This document shows, one piece after another, positions 30,012 to 39,994 of a stretch of DNA of 64,000 bases (the first letter of the stretch is position 1; every line of letters starts with the position of its first letter). The DNA comes from an uncultured Calothrix sp. GTDB lineage: Bacteria > Cyanobacteriota > Cyanobacteriia > Cyanobacteriales > Nostocaceae. The stretch covers positions 62,001 to 126,000 of the forward strand of contig CALJJQ010000066.1 of assembly GCA_937973965.1 (NCBI GenBank), written 5' to 3'. The notes beneath the pieces were generated by a model that searched no databases, was not told where the DNA came from, and saw nothing but the letters and a program-made list of their open reading frames with translations. Made by a program: the position numbers and the translations under genes.

Positions 30012-30959
30012 CTATTTTTGCGGGATAGGTATTTTGTTACTAGTTTGAGGTGGGGTAGAATTCAAACTACGCAAATAGAGACCACTAACAGTAATTAAAA
30101 AGACAATATAACTGACTGCTTGTACCAGATAAATGTATTCTCGATAACCAAATAGGGATTTGAAAAGAATTCCAGGAAATTCTTTTTCCGGTAGCAATTT
30201 AGTTCCATTCCATACCAATGGTCCTAATATGCAAGAATGGACTGGAGCAAATTGTTCGGAGTAGAAACATAAACCTGTAGCATCTGGATTTGCTAATAAC
30301 AAAGCAGTCATTGTTTGATCGATTCGCTTCCAGGCTGTCATCACTAATCCGGATACAATTAAAATTAACACTATACCCATCACCTGGAAAAATAGACGAA
30401 CATTAATCTTAACACCCAATTTAAATAGTAATACTCCAATTCCAGCCGCAACAAATACCCCTGCTAATGCTCCCAAACTCGCAGCTAGACCATTTCTAAA
30501 ACTACCGGTAATAAATAAAACTGTTTCTAAACCTTCTCGCACAACCGCAACCAAAATTAAACTAAAAACCCCCCAACCAACCCCTTTTTCCTGTTGTAAA
30601 GCTTCCGTCAACACACCTTCAACCTGAGCTTTCATCAATCGCGCTTGTCGAGTCATCCAAATCAACATCCAACTCAGCATGGCGATCGCTAATATGCAGA
30701 ATACACCTTCGTAGGTTGGTTCAATAATACCTATATACTGAGGATAGGTCGCTTCCAAAACAGTAACCACCCTATTCAATAAAAATCCTAATAAGGCACT
30801 GGTAATAATACCAACTCCTACCCCCGTATAAACCCAGATATTCAAGTGGGACCGATGGGCTTTTTTGAGAAAGGCTAAGACAATCCCGACAACTAAAGCT
30901 GCTTCCACACCCTCTCGCAGTGTAATCAAAAATGTTGGTAAAGCTGTACTTAAATCCAT
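30012..30959 (-). CDS. FTR1-family iron permease
   Basis: REXXE motifs LREGVEAALVVGIVLAFL and VVREGLETVLFITGSF. Confidence 0.93.
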   Translation of the reverse strand: MDLSTALPTFLITLREGVEAALVVGIVLAFLKKAHRSHLNIWVYTGVGVGIITSALLGFLLNRVVTVLEATYPQYIGIIEPTYEGVFCILAIAMLSWMLIWMTRQARLMKAQVEGVLTEALQQEKGVGWGVFSLILVAVVREGLETVLFITGSFRNGLAASLGALAGVFVAAGIGVLLFKLGVKINVRLFFQVMGIVLILIVSGLVMTAWKRIDQTMTALLLANPDATGLCFYSEQFAPVHSCILGPLVWNGTKLLPEKEFPGILFKSLFGYREYIYLVQAVSYIVFLITVSGLYLRSLNSTPPQTSNKIPIPQK

Positions 30960-31108
30960 AGGTAGCTAGGAAAAATGAAAGTCATCTTAATTTCTTGATA
31001 TTGCCATGTTTATCGCTGTTACATGACCGATATCTTTACTTTTAAGATGACACACCTCAATTAATTTCCTCACTCAAATCATCAGAATTACAGCTTTAGT
31101 AAATCCTA

Positions 31109-31543
31109 CTAGCTAAAATCCCGTAACATTTTTTTCAGTTCCAAATTATGTAACTCTTCCTGACCAATCATTGTCCGGGCGAATTCCTCTAAGTAGATAC
31201 TCGCATCACTAACAACGTTTAATAATTTTTTATACAAATCTAGTGCAGTACGTTCATGGGACAAGCTTTCTTCCAAAATATCTTTGACAGTATGCTTGTA
31301 GCTTTCTTCCATCGGTGCAATTTTCAGACTCGGATGTCCGTCCAAACCAGTGAGAATTTCACCAACCTGCTGCGCATGTAGTAGAGATTCACTCGCTTGT
31401 GCTTTAAAAAAATCGACAATGGGAATCCGATTTGGACCTGTCACCATCAGGGAATAGTGGGTATAACGGACAACTCCCGCAAGTTCAAATTCCATGATGG
31501 AATTGAGCAGATCAATGGCTTTTTGTTGGTCTAGTTCTCGCAT
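31109..31543 (-). CDS. Ferritin-like / bacterioferritin-type protein (paralogue 1)
   Basis: FELAGVVRYTHYSLMV...AQASESLLHAQQVGEIL...HERTALDLYKKLL...MIGQEELHNLEL. Confidence 0.85.
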   Translation of the reverse strand: MRELDQQKAIDLLNSIMEFELAGVVRYTHYSLMVTGPNRIPIVDFFKAQASESLLHAQQVGEILTGLDGHPSLKIAPMEESYKHTVKDILEESLSHERTALDLYKKLLNVVSDASIYLEEFARTMIGQEELHNLELKKMLRDFS

Positions 31544-32050
31544 TTGCAGTCAAATTATGGGTGTCGATAGGTCGATAAAAATATGCGGAAGACTAACTTC
31601 CAGGTTTCTTCATTTGCAGTTTCGGGGTAGCGTCACCTGGATGGGTATCGTCATTAGCTGTTCTAAGATGGTCATATCCTCCGCATTTCCATTATTTTAA
31701 CCTCAGCTTAAACTTTTGTTATCAAAATTATCGAATTACTCAATTATTCCGGTTTCAACCTGGATTTGGAGCAAATTCCTATCAAGGCTTATCACTCCCT
31801 TGCTCAAAATACGGGTCATTGATTTTTATGATTAGTTCTACTAATTAATCGCTACTTTTTCGTAATTAACCTAAGTTATCATAGGCTTTTTAGCAACCCA
31901 TGTCAATAACTGAAAATTGAAGATTGTATTTACAATAGTTTACAATGGAGGTGAGACATGTTGCGTCTGTTAGTTGGTGTAAGTCTCCCATAGGGCGTAC
32001 CAGCTTAGTCACGGTTTATTTCAATCCAAAATCTAAAATCCAAAATCAAA

Positions 32051-33259
32051 ATGCCTATACAAGTATGGATACAAACCATTGGTAGAGGACTATACCAACT
32101 CGGTTCGGCTGTGTTGTTGTTTTATATGCCGATTGTGTTTGTGAATTATGGTAACTTGTCAGCGACGGAGGTTGGTTTAGCAGTTGGTGGTGGTTCGGTT
32201 GCTGGATTTGCTGGTAATATTCTGGGTGGTATTCTCACCGATTCCCAATTATTTGGGCGTAAATATACCTTATTGGGTGCGAGTATTTTTGCAATTATTG
32301 CCTGCGCGATCGCGACAATCACTGTCAATTTCCCCTTATTATTGTTAGCAAATATTATCTTTGGTTTGAGTACGGGTTTATACTGGACATCCGCCGATGC
32401 TTCCGTGATGGATGTAACTACTCCTGAACAGCGACAGACAGCATTTTCCTGGTTAGGGGTAGCAGATAATCTCGGTTTCGGGATGGGAACCCTAGGAGGG
32501 GGATTGTTGTTAAAGGTGGTAAAACCAGCCGAATACGTATTTGCTGCTGGGGGGATTACCTTTGGGGTTTTACTGTTATTATTTGCCCTAGGGGCAAAGG
32601 AAACCCGTGTAGCAAGGGAAAGTCACCAGACGCAAAAGAGTTGGTTGACGGCACTAACGGATTCTCGGTTAATGATTTATCTATTGGTGAATACCCTATT
32701 TATTATGTATATTGCTCTGGTGGGAGGAACCCTACCCCTTTATTTTGTTAACTTTGGTGGCACTACGGATGCCGTGGTGGCTAACTTATTTACATGGGGT
32801 TCTGTGGGGTTAGGAGCATTATTACAGGTTCCTGTGATTAGAGCGATCGCAGCTTTAAATTATCTACATGCCTTAATGGTATCGATGGGTGTATGGGGTG
32901 TGGGTTTTGGGATTGTGGCGATTTTAGGTAATTATGCAGATATGACGGAAGTATCTCAATTGGGAGTATTTGCCGTATTTGCGATCGCTACAATTATATA
33001 TAAACCCACTTCATCAGCCTGGATTTCCGAACTTGCACCCGCAAATCTGAGGGGAGCTTATACTGCGATCGCCTATCAATGTTGGACTATCGGCTATGTA
33101 ATTGGACCAATTATTGGTGGTTGGGCAATGGATCAGCCTCGGAATGTAGCCCAGTATACATGGCTGGGGATTGGTCTGAGTACCTTGTTAGGTCTATTAG
33201 TGTTGCAAATTTTGAGCAGACAAAATCAATCAACTCAGATCATTGAAAATCAACAGTAA
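32051..33259 (+). CDS. MFS transporter
   Basis: 12-TM-like ORF with GGILTDSQLFGRKYTLLGASI and MDVTTPEQRQTAFSWLGVADNLGFGMG. Confidence 0.9.
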   Translation: MPIQVWIQTIGRGLYQLGSAVLLFYMPIVFVNYGNLSATEVGLAVGGGSVAGFAGNILGGILTDSQLFGRKYTLLGASIFAIIACAIATITVNFPLLLLANIIFGLSTGLYWTSADASVMDVTTPEQRQTAFSWLGVADNLGFGMGTLGGGLLLKVVKPAEYVFAAGGITFGVLLLLFALGAKETRVARESHQTQKSWLTALTDSRLMIYLLVNTLFIMYIALVGGTLPLYFVNFGGTTDAVVANLFTWGSVGLGALLQVPVIRAIAALNYLHALMVSMGVWGVGFGIVAILGNYADMTEVSQLGVFAVFAIATIIYKPTSSAWISELAPANLRGAYTAIAYQCWTIGYVIGPIIGGWAMDQPRNVAQYTWLGIGLSTLLGLLVLQILSRQNQSTQIIENQQ

Positions 33260-33562
33260 CAGCACTTACGTAACCTATAATTTAGGGGTAATTGATGAAT
33301 TGAGTCTGATGCCATTAATGAAGAGGTAGAGAATTGCCTACTCCACCCCGATTGAAGATGGGGGTATAAATCATGGTAGTTTTCAATTCCTTACTAAATC
33401 CGTCAAAAATGCCTCATTGAAGGTTAAGATAATTATTCGTGACAAGTTAAGGTGAAAATAGTTTTGTCAACTCGTAATTATCCTTAAAAGTGAAGTCAAG
33501 GAAAAGTATTAAATTCACCTTCGCACCGAGTTTCCAGCGCCAGAATCAATTATGCATTGAAA

Positions 33563-33810
33563 ATTGAGCGATCGCATCCTTCAAAATCATGTTTATTCTA
33601 TTCATCCAGATTTGGATCAGGTTTTGAGCATTATTGCTGAGTGCAAAGAAGACCTAGAACAAGGATCAGCCATTACAGTTGAGCCTAGTTGTATCCGTGT
33701 TCACCGCTTACCGTTAGTATCAGATGTTTAACGACCCTAACAACACAATTAGAGCAACCTTTCAAAATAAAGCTGCATTGACGGATTTTATGCGCAAAAT
33801 AGGAAGTTAA
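33563..33810 (+). pseudogene. Degraded small-gene remnant(s), possibly toxin-antitoxin-like
   Basis: Stop-bounded LSDRILQNHVYSIHPDLDQVLSIIAECKEDLEQGSAITVEPSCIRVHRLPLVSDV* overlapping MFNDPNNTIRATFQNKAALTDFMRKIGS*; no intact start for the first. Confidence 0.35.
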
Positions 33811-33903
33811 TCTGTATTATCCCCCTCCTGTTCCCAAAAACTAGATCCGCTTTTTGGGAAAAATGCTTTACATTAATTAATAAAGTTCTCCAGAAATCAG
33901 CGT

Positions 33904-35436
33904 ATGTCAGAAGCGTCCCAGGGTCGGAAAGTAGTCGTAGTTGGTGCAGGTTGGTCTGGATTGGGTGCGACCTATCACTTGGTAAAACAAGGTTATGATG
34001 TCACCTTGCTGGAAGCGGGTGCTTATCCTGGGGGTTTGGTTGCGGGTTGGAAAACTCCGGGGGGTCGGTCAGTGGAAGCGGGGATTCATGGGTTTTGGTA
34101 TCCCTACCGTAATATTTTTTCTTTGGTGGATGAGTTGGGGATTAATCCGTTTACCGATTGGACGCGTTCGAGTCAGTATTCTCCCTTGGGATTGGAGGTG
34201 GAGTCACCAATTTTCCAGGATTTACCCCGTTTACCTACACCTCTGGGTACTTTTATCTACACAAAGTTTCAGCGTTTACCCTTGGTTGACAGGTTGAGTG
34301 CGTTACCGTTGTTGTATGCGGTGGTGGATTTTGATAATTCGGATGAGGCTTGGTGCAGATATGATTGTGTGACTGCAAGGGAGTTGTTTAAGCAGTTTGG
34401 GGTTTCGGCTCGGTTATATAAGGAAGCCTTTGAACCGATGTTGTTGGTGGGGTTATTTGCACCTGGGGAACAATGTTCAGCAGCCGCGACCTTGGGGATG
34501 TTGTATTATTTTATTCTTGCTCACCAACCTGACTTTGATGTGGTGTGGTGTCGGGGGACAGTGGGGGAAAAAATCTTTCGTCCTTGGGTGGAAAGGATTG
34601 AGAAGTTGGGGGGAAAAATTTATGCAAATCGTCGGGTGACTGATGTGATTACCGAGAATAATCGAGCGACGGGGGTGGTGTGTGGTGAGGAGGTTTTTGA
34701 TGCGGATGCGGTGATTTTTGCTGTGGGGATTACCGGGATGAAAAAGATAGTTGCTGGTAGTCCGAGTTTACGGAATCGCAAGGAATTTCGCGAAGTATCT
34801 AATTTGGGTGGAATTGATGTTTTAGCAACTAGATTGTGGTGCGATACTCCACAGGAGTCGCTTCGCAATCGCAAGATTAATATACCCCATCCTTCCAATG
34901 CTTGTTTCGGTTTTGATAAAACCACGGGTTGGACATTTTTTGACTTAAATGCTTTGCATGATGAATATCGAGATGAACCGTTAACCGTGATTGAGGCAGA
35001 TTTTTATCACGCAAATCAATTTTTACCCCTATCAGATGAAGAGATTATTTCCATCGTTAAAGGGTATTTAAAAACCTGTATCCCCGAATTCGCTCAAGCA
35101 AATATTATCGACAGCAGTGTAATTCGCTTACATCAAGCTGTTTCCCATTTCGCTCCTGGAAGCTATCGTTATTTATTACCAGCCCAAACCAGTTTTGATA
35201 ATATTTTTATGAGTGGGGATTGGATTGTCAATCGTCACGGTTCCTGGTCTCAAGAAAAAGCCTATGTCACAGGATTGGAAGCTGCTAATTTAGTTATTTC
35301 CCATTTTCAAACTGGAAATTATGCCAATATTATTCCCGTGGAAGCAGACGAACCCCATATTCAAACACTGCGGGAGATTAATAAAAGTGTACGCGATATT
35401 GCTAAATTAGTTTTACCCGATTTTTGGCTACCATAG
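33904..35436 (+). CDS. FAD-dependent oxidoreductase, carotenoid (zeta-carotene/phytoene) desaturase-like
   Basis: VVVVGAGWSGLGATYHLVKQGYDVTLLEAGAYPGGLVAGWKTPGG... and C-terminal FMSGDWIVNRHGSWSQEKAYVTGLEAANLV. Confidence 0.88.
   Translation: MSEASQGRKVVVVGAGWSGLGATYHLVKQGYDVTLLEAGAYPGGLVAGWKTPGGRSVEAGIHGFWYPYRNIFSLVDELGINPFTDWTRSSQYSPLGLEVESPIFQDLPRLPTPLGTFIYTKFQRLPLVDRLSALPLLYAVVDFDNSDEAWCRYDCVTARELFKQFGVSARLYKEAFEPMLLVGLFAPGEQCSAAATLGMLYYFILAHQPDFDVVWCRGTVGEKIFRPWVERIEKLGGKIYANRRVTDVITENNRATGVVCGEEVFDADAVIFAVGITGMKKIVAGSPSLRNRKEFREVSNLGGIDVLATRLWCDTPQESLRNRKINIPHPSNACFGFDKTTGWTFFDLNALHDEYRDEPLTVIEADFYHANQFLPLSDEEIISIVKGYLKTCIPEFAQANIIDSSVIRLHQAVSHFAPGSYRYLLPAQTSFDNIFMSGDWIVNRHGSWSQEKAYVTGLEAANLVISHFQTGNYANIIPVEADEPHIQTLREINKSVRDIAKLVLPDFWLP
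34835..34876 (+). repeat. Short palindromic dispersed repeat, copy A, inside a coding sequence
   Basis: TGTGGTGCGATACTCCACAGGAGTCGCTTCGCAATCGCAAGA; near-identical to reverse complement of 39328-39370. Confidence 0.8.
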
Positions 35437-35452
35437 GTCATTATTTGCCATC

Positions 35453-35480
35453 GGGAGTGGGGAGTAGGGAGTAGGGAATG
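35453..35480. repeat. Tandem heptamer repeat (GGGAGTA type, STRR-like)
   Basis: GGGAGTG GGGAGTA GGGAGTA GGGAATG; similar runs at 21746, 25494, 35584, 56965. Confidence 0.75.
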
Positions 35481-35803
35481 TGTAACTGGGGGGAGTTACA
35501 ATCTAGCTTGAAAGGCTGATCACATAATTCAACCCATTTTCTATCTCTGTTTGCGCTTTAGCACTATAGGTGAAGCCTTCATAGGGAGTAGGGAGTAGTG
35601 CAGACAGGTAGCATCTATGCTCAAAACCCGACTTCTGGGACAACTATTTGGCAAAAATATTTTTTCAGTAAACCTTTTGTGTTGTGGTTGTGTTTATTAG
35701 AATATTTTTATTTATCAAACATTCATTATTTTTACAGTAAGAAAACTATGGAAGATATATTTCAGCAATATTTAAAAGTGTCAAGCATTTTTAATTCATT
35801 CAT

Positions 35804-36447
35804 ATGAATATTCAAAAACTTTTAGAGTGGATTGTGAATGTGGGGATTCAAGGCTTCGGGGTGCTACCTCCTGCTGAGAAAGTAGCTGAAGACCATTTGA
35901 GTAACTGTGGAAATGACTGTGAAAAAGCGATAAATTCAATTATATCCTGGAGGACAACTTACGCTGCCACCGCAGAACTAGTAACTGGTCTAGGCGGTTT
36001 ATTCACCCTACCTGTTAGTATTCCTTCCTGCCTCTTTTGCCTCATCCTATGCTTTGGCGGCAAATACATCAGCGGCTATAGCCTTTCTCAGAGGATATGA
36101 CATTCAGTCTGATCAGGTGCGTACTTTCATACTACTAACACTGATTGGGGATTCAGCGACGGAAATAGTGAAAAATGTTGGTATTAATTATTAATTTAGG
36201 AACAAAAGTCACTAAATCTCTGATTAGCCAAGTTCCCGGTAAGGTGTTAATAGAAATCAACAAAAAAGTAGGTTTCAGATTAATTACTAAAGCTGGAGAA
36301 AAGGGAGTTATCAACTTAATGAAATTAGCACCTCTAGCAGGTGGATTGGTTGGAGCTTGCGTTGACGGAGCTTTTGTGAATAAGTGTGGAAATACGGCCA
36401 AAAAGATGTTTCCTAAAAATGATGACAGTGATAATAACTTTATTTGA
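35804..36447 (+). pseudogene. EcsC-family protein, frameshifted twice
   Basis: Three frames: ...AELVTGLGGLFTLPVSIP | ASFASSYALAANTSAAIAFLRGYDIQSDQVRTFILLTLIGDSATEIVKNVGIN | LGTKVTKSLISQVPGKVLIEINKKVGFRLITKAGEKG...; breaks at tandem duplications 36021-36028 and 36183-36196. Confidence 0.85.
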
Positions 36448-36550
36448 ACTGGGTAAGAAGTCGGATTTTTATAGGGGTCATCTTGTTTCATCGATGTTTT
36501 TCCTCAAAAACCGACTTCTTAATACGCTTTCCAAAATCCAAATTAGGGTA

Positions 36551-39154
36551 TTATTTAGCGCTCATTTGCAAAATCTTCGCTTCTTCCTCCTGACTAATTA
36601 CCCTTCCTTCATCTACAAAACCTGATATTTGGTCGAAGTTCAAATATCTATACAAATTCTCCGCGAAGGGCTGGATTTTCTCGCCGACAATTTGCAAATA
36701 TTCCTGTACTGTGGGGATTCTCCCTAATAATGCACAAACTGCGGCTAATTCGGCGGAGCCAAGGTAAACTCGTGCGTCTTTACCCATGCGGTTATTAAAG
36801 TTGCGGGTGGAAGTTGAAAACACCGTTGTTCCGTCTGCAACTCTGGCTTGGTTCCCCATACATAGACTACATCCTGGCATTTCGGTACGGGCATTGGCGG
36901 CAACAAATGTATCATAAACCCCTTCTTTTCTGAGCTGGGTTTCGTCCATTCTCGTTGGGGGTGCAATCCAGAGTCTGGTGTTGACTTGACCTGCTCCTTC
37001 TAATACCTTGGCGGTAGCGCGGTAATGACCGATATTGGTCATGCAGGAGCCGACGAATACTTCCTGTACCGGGTCTCCCGCTACTTCCGAGAGAAGTTTC
37101 ACATTATCGGGGTCATTAGGTGCAGCGACGATGGGTTCTTTGATTTCGTTGAGGTCAATTTCAATGATTTCCGCGTATTCCGCATCGGGGTCTGCCTCCA
37201 TTAATACCGGGTTGGCTAGCCATTCCTCCATTTTGGCAACGCGACGGAGGATGGTACGGGCATCTCCGTAACCCCGTGCAACCATGTTTTTCAATAGTGC
37301 CACATTGGAACGCAGATATTCGGAAACGGTTTCGATACTGAGTTTAATGGTACAGCCCGCGCAGGAACGTTCGGCGGTAGCATCGGTAAGTTCAAAGGCT
37401 TGCTCCACCTTCAGGTCGGGTAAACCTTCGATTTCCATGATTTTACCAGCAAAGATATTTTTCTTGTTCTGTTTCTCAACCGTGAGTAAACCCCTTTGGA
37501 TAGCGACGTAGGGAATGGCATTGACGATATCGCGGAGGGTGACACCGGGTTGTAATTCGCCTTTAAACCGGACTAAAACGGATTCGGGCATATCTAAAGG
37601 CATTACTCCCAAGGCTGCGGCAAAAGCAACCAAACCGGAACCAGCAGGGAAGGAGATACCTAGGGGGAAACGGGTGTGGGAATCGCCACCAGTACCGACG
37701 GTATCGGGTAATAACATCCGGTTTAACCAGGAATGGATAATACCATCACCAGGACGTAACGCCACACCTCCCCGTTGGGCGAAAAAGTCTGGTAGTTCCC
37801 TATGGGTAATAATATCCACAGGTTTGGGATAGGCAGCAGTGTGGCAGAAACTTTGCATCACCAAATCGGCAGAGAAACCCAAACAAGCCAGTTCCTTGAG
37901 TTCATCGCGGGTCATAGGTCCGGTAGTATCTTGGGAACCGACGGTAGTCATAATTGGTTCACAAGATGTACCGGGACGGACTCCGGGTAAACCGCAGGCT
38001 TTACCGACCATTTTTTGTGCAAGGGTATAACCTTTACCAGTGTCTTGGGGGGGTTGGGGACGGGTAAAGACGGTGCTGGGAGGTAATCCCAAGGCTGCGC
38101 GGGTTTTGTCGGTGAGACTGCGACCGATGAGGAGGGGAATACGTCCTCCTGCACGCACTTCATCAAGGATGGTATCAGGTTTGAGTTGGAAGGTGGAGAT
38201 GATTTCCCCTTTTTCGTTGGTAATTTCGCCTTTGTAGGGGTGGATGGTGATTACCATTCCCGTTTCCATCTGGGTGACATCACATTCAATGGGTAATGCA
38301 CCTGCATCCTCGGCGGTGTTAAAGAAAATCGGAGCAATGGTTCCACCGAGGATGTAACCACCAGCTCGTTTATTGGGGATGAAGGGGATATCTTGACCCA
38401 GATGCCAAAGGACGGAGTTGATGGCGGATTTACGGGAGGAACCAGTGCCAACCACATCACCAACATAGGCTACAGGATAGCCTTTTTGTTTTAACTGGGC
38501 AATGGTTTCCAAACTACCAGGTTGACGAGTTTCCAACATTGCCAAGGCGTGGAGGGGAATGTCGGGACGGGTGGTAGCATGGGTTGCGGGGGAAAGGTCG
38601 TCGGTATTTGTTTCCCCAGGAACTTTAAAGACGGTGACGGTAATTGCCACAGGGAGGGTGGGACGGGAAGTAAACCAGTTAGCTTCAGCCCAGGAATCTA
38701 CTACTTGCTGCGCGCAGGGATTGGTGGCAGCCAAATCGATAACATCGTGGTAGGCATCGTAAACCAGGGTGATGTGAGATAGGGCTGTGGCAGCAGCTTG
38801 AGCCAGATTGGTATCCTTAGACTGAAGTAGCTCAATTAAAGCACCCACATTATAACCCCCTAACATAGTCCCCAACAAAGCGATCGCATTTTCCGGAGCA
38901 ATCACAGGACTGGTAATTTCCCCCTTAGCAATCCCTGTGAGAAATCCGGCTTTAACATAGGCTGCTGGATCAACACCAGGGGGAACGCGATCGCGTATTA
39001 ATCCCAGTAAATATTCCTCTTCTGTGGCGGGAGGATTTTTCAGTAATTCACACAGTTCTGATGTTTGCTGTGCATCTATTGGTAGGGGTGGTATCCCCAG
39101 GGCGGCGCGTTCGGCAACATGTTGACGGTATGATTCCAGCATTCTACTCTCCAA
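36551..39154 (-). CDS. acnB: Bifunctional aconitate hydratase 2 / 2-methylisocitrate dehydratase
   Basis: Full-length AcnB-type sequence ([31 protein letters not shown]...; PTRMDETQL...[14 protein letters not shown]). Confidence 0.96.
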   Translation of the reverse strand: MESRMLESYRQHVAERAALGIPPLPIDAQQTSELCELLKNPPATEEEYLLGLIRDRVPPGVDPAAYVKAGFLTGIAKGEITSPVIAPENAIALLGTMLGGYNVGALIELLQSKDTNLAQAAATALSHITLVYDAYHDVIDLAATNPCAQQVVDSWAEANWFTSRPTLPVAITVTVFKVPGETNTDDLSPATHATTRPDIPLHALAMLETRQPGSLETIAQLKQKGYPVAYVGDVVGTGSSRKSAINSVLWHLGQDIPFIPNKRAGGYILGGTIAPIFFNTAEDAGALPIECDVTQMETGMVITIHPYKGEITNEKGEIISTFQLKPDTILDEVRAGGRIPLLIGRSLTDKTRAALGLPPSTVFTRPQPPQDTGKGYTLAQKMVGKACGLPGVRPGTSCEPIMTTVGSQDTTGPMTRDELKELACLGFSADLVMQSFCHTAAYPKPVDIITHRELPDFFAQRGGVALRPGDGIIHSWLNRMLLPDTVGTGGDSHTRFPLGISFPAGSGLVAFAAALGVMPLDMPESVLVRFKGELQPGVTLRDIVNAIPYVAIQRGLLTVEKQNKKNIFAGKIMEIEGLPDLKVEQAFELTDATAERSCAGCTIKLSIETVSEYLRSNVALLKNMVARGYGDARTILRRVAKMEEWLANPVLMEADPDAEYAEIIEIDLNEIKEPIVAAPNDPDNVKLLSEVAGDPVQEVFVGSCMTNIGHYRATAKVLEGAGQVNTRLWIAPPTRMDETQLRKEGVYDTFVAANARTEMPGCSLCMGNQARVADGTTVFSTSTRNFNNRMGKDARVYLGSAELAAVCALLGRIPTVQEYLQIVGEKIQPFAENLYRYLNFDQISGFVDEGRVISQEEEAKILQMSAK

Positions 39155-39327
39155 TTCTGATCCAAATTATTTGGTGTTGAGGGTTACTTAGCCAGTGCGA
39201 TTTATGGTTCCCCATGTCAACACCAACTGAATACAGCACCTACCTAAAAATCAAAATTTTTCCGGCAAGGGCTTATAATTACCACTGTATAGCTACTATG
39301 CTTAGGATTGGAATCGATAGCAGCTTT

Positions 39328-39370
39328 TCTTGCGATTCGCATAGCGACTCCTGTGGAGTATTGCACCACA
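39328..39370 (-). repeat. Short palindromic dispersed repeat, copy B (intergenic)
   Basis: Reverse complement TGTGGTGCAATACTCCACAGGAGTCGCTATGCGAATCGCAAGA matches copy A. Confidence 0.8.
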
Positions 39371-39439
39371 TTATCCAGGTACAAGCTGGCTAGTTAGTTT
39401 TAGTAACTTAGTTAATTACATTCCTCGCAACTTTTTGAT

Positions 39440-39757
39440 ATGACTCAAACCTACACGGTAGAAATTAACCATCAAGGTCAAAGTTTAACAATCCAAGTTC
39501 CGGAAAATGAAACCATTTTATCGGTAGCGGAAAAACAAGGCTTGGAATTACCTGCATCTTGTCATGCTGGAGTTTGTACTACCTGTGCAGCAAAAATTAC
39601 CAATGGTGGTACTGTTGACCAAAGTGAAGGGATGGGTGTTAGTCCGGATTTGCAAGCAGAAGGCTATGTATTATTATGCGTTGCCTATCCCCGTTCCGAT
39701 TTGAAAATTATTACTGACCAGGAAGAAATCGTTTATCAAAAACAGTTTGGTAAGTAG
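39440..39757 (+). CDS. Plant-type [2Fe-2S] ferredoxin
   Basis: LPASCHAGVCTTCAAKITNGGTVDQSE...LLCVAYPRSDLKI: CX4CX2C...C ligands. Confidence 0.95.
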   Translation: MTQTYTVEINHQGQSLTIQVPENETILSVAEKQGLELPASCHAGVCTTCAAKITNGGTVDQSEGMGVSPDLQAEGYVLLCVAYPRSDLKIITDQEEIVYQKQFGK

Positions 39758-39790
39758 GTGGGTGGTAAAAATTGTCGTGGAAATCAGGGA

Positions 39791-39818
39791 GTACAGACGC
39801 GATATATCGCGTCTGTAC
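39791..39818. terminator. Perfect 28-bp palindrome downstream of ferredoxin gene
   Basis: GTACAGACGCGATATATCGCGTCTGTAC; member of the GACGCGA/TCGCGTC hairpin family. Confidence 0.5.
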
Positions 39819-39994
39819 GGGAGTAAGGCTTTGAGACGAATGAACGGTTGCGTTACGGTTTTATGTTTAATTGCACCGACCTACTTAAATAGTTCAGAGG
39901 AGACAGGAGATAGGAGGAGTACTCTGGTGTTGAATCTTAATTCTTCTTAAATCTTGAATCTTGTGGGAAAGACCAATCCAATGGCTTATTTCCA

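Noticed and set aside
37035-38782. Numerous ORFs antisense to acnB (37035-37271, 37284-37511, 37515-37832, 38522-38782 and others)
   Set aside because: Low-complexity translations opposite a strong, full-length acnB; typical shadow ORFs.
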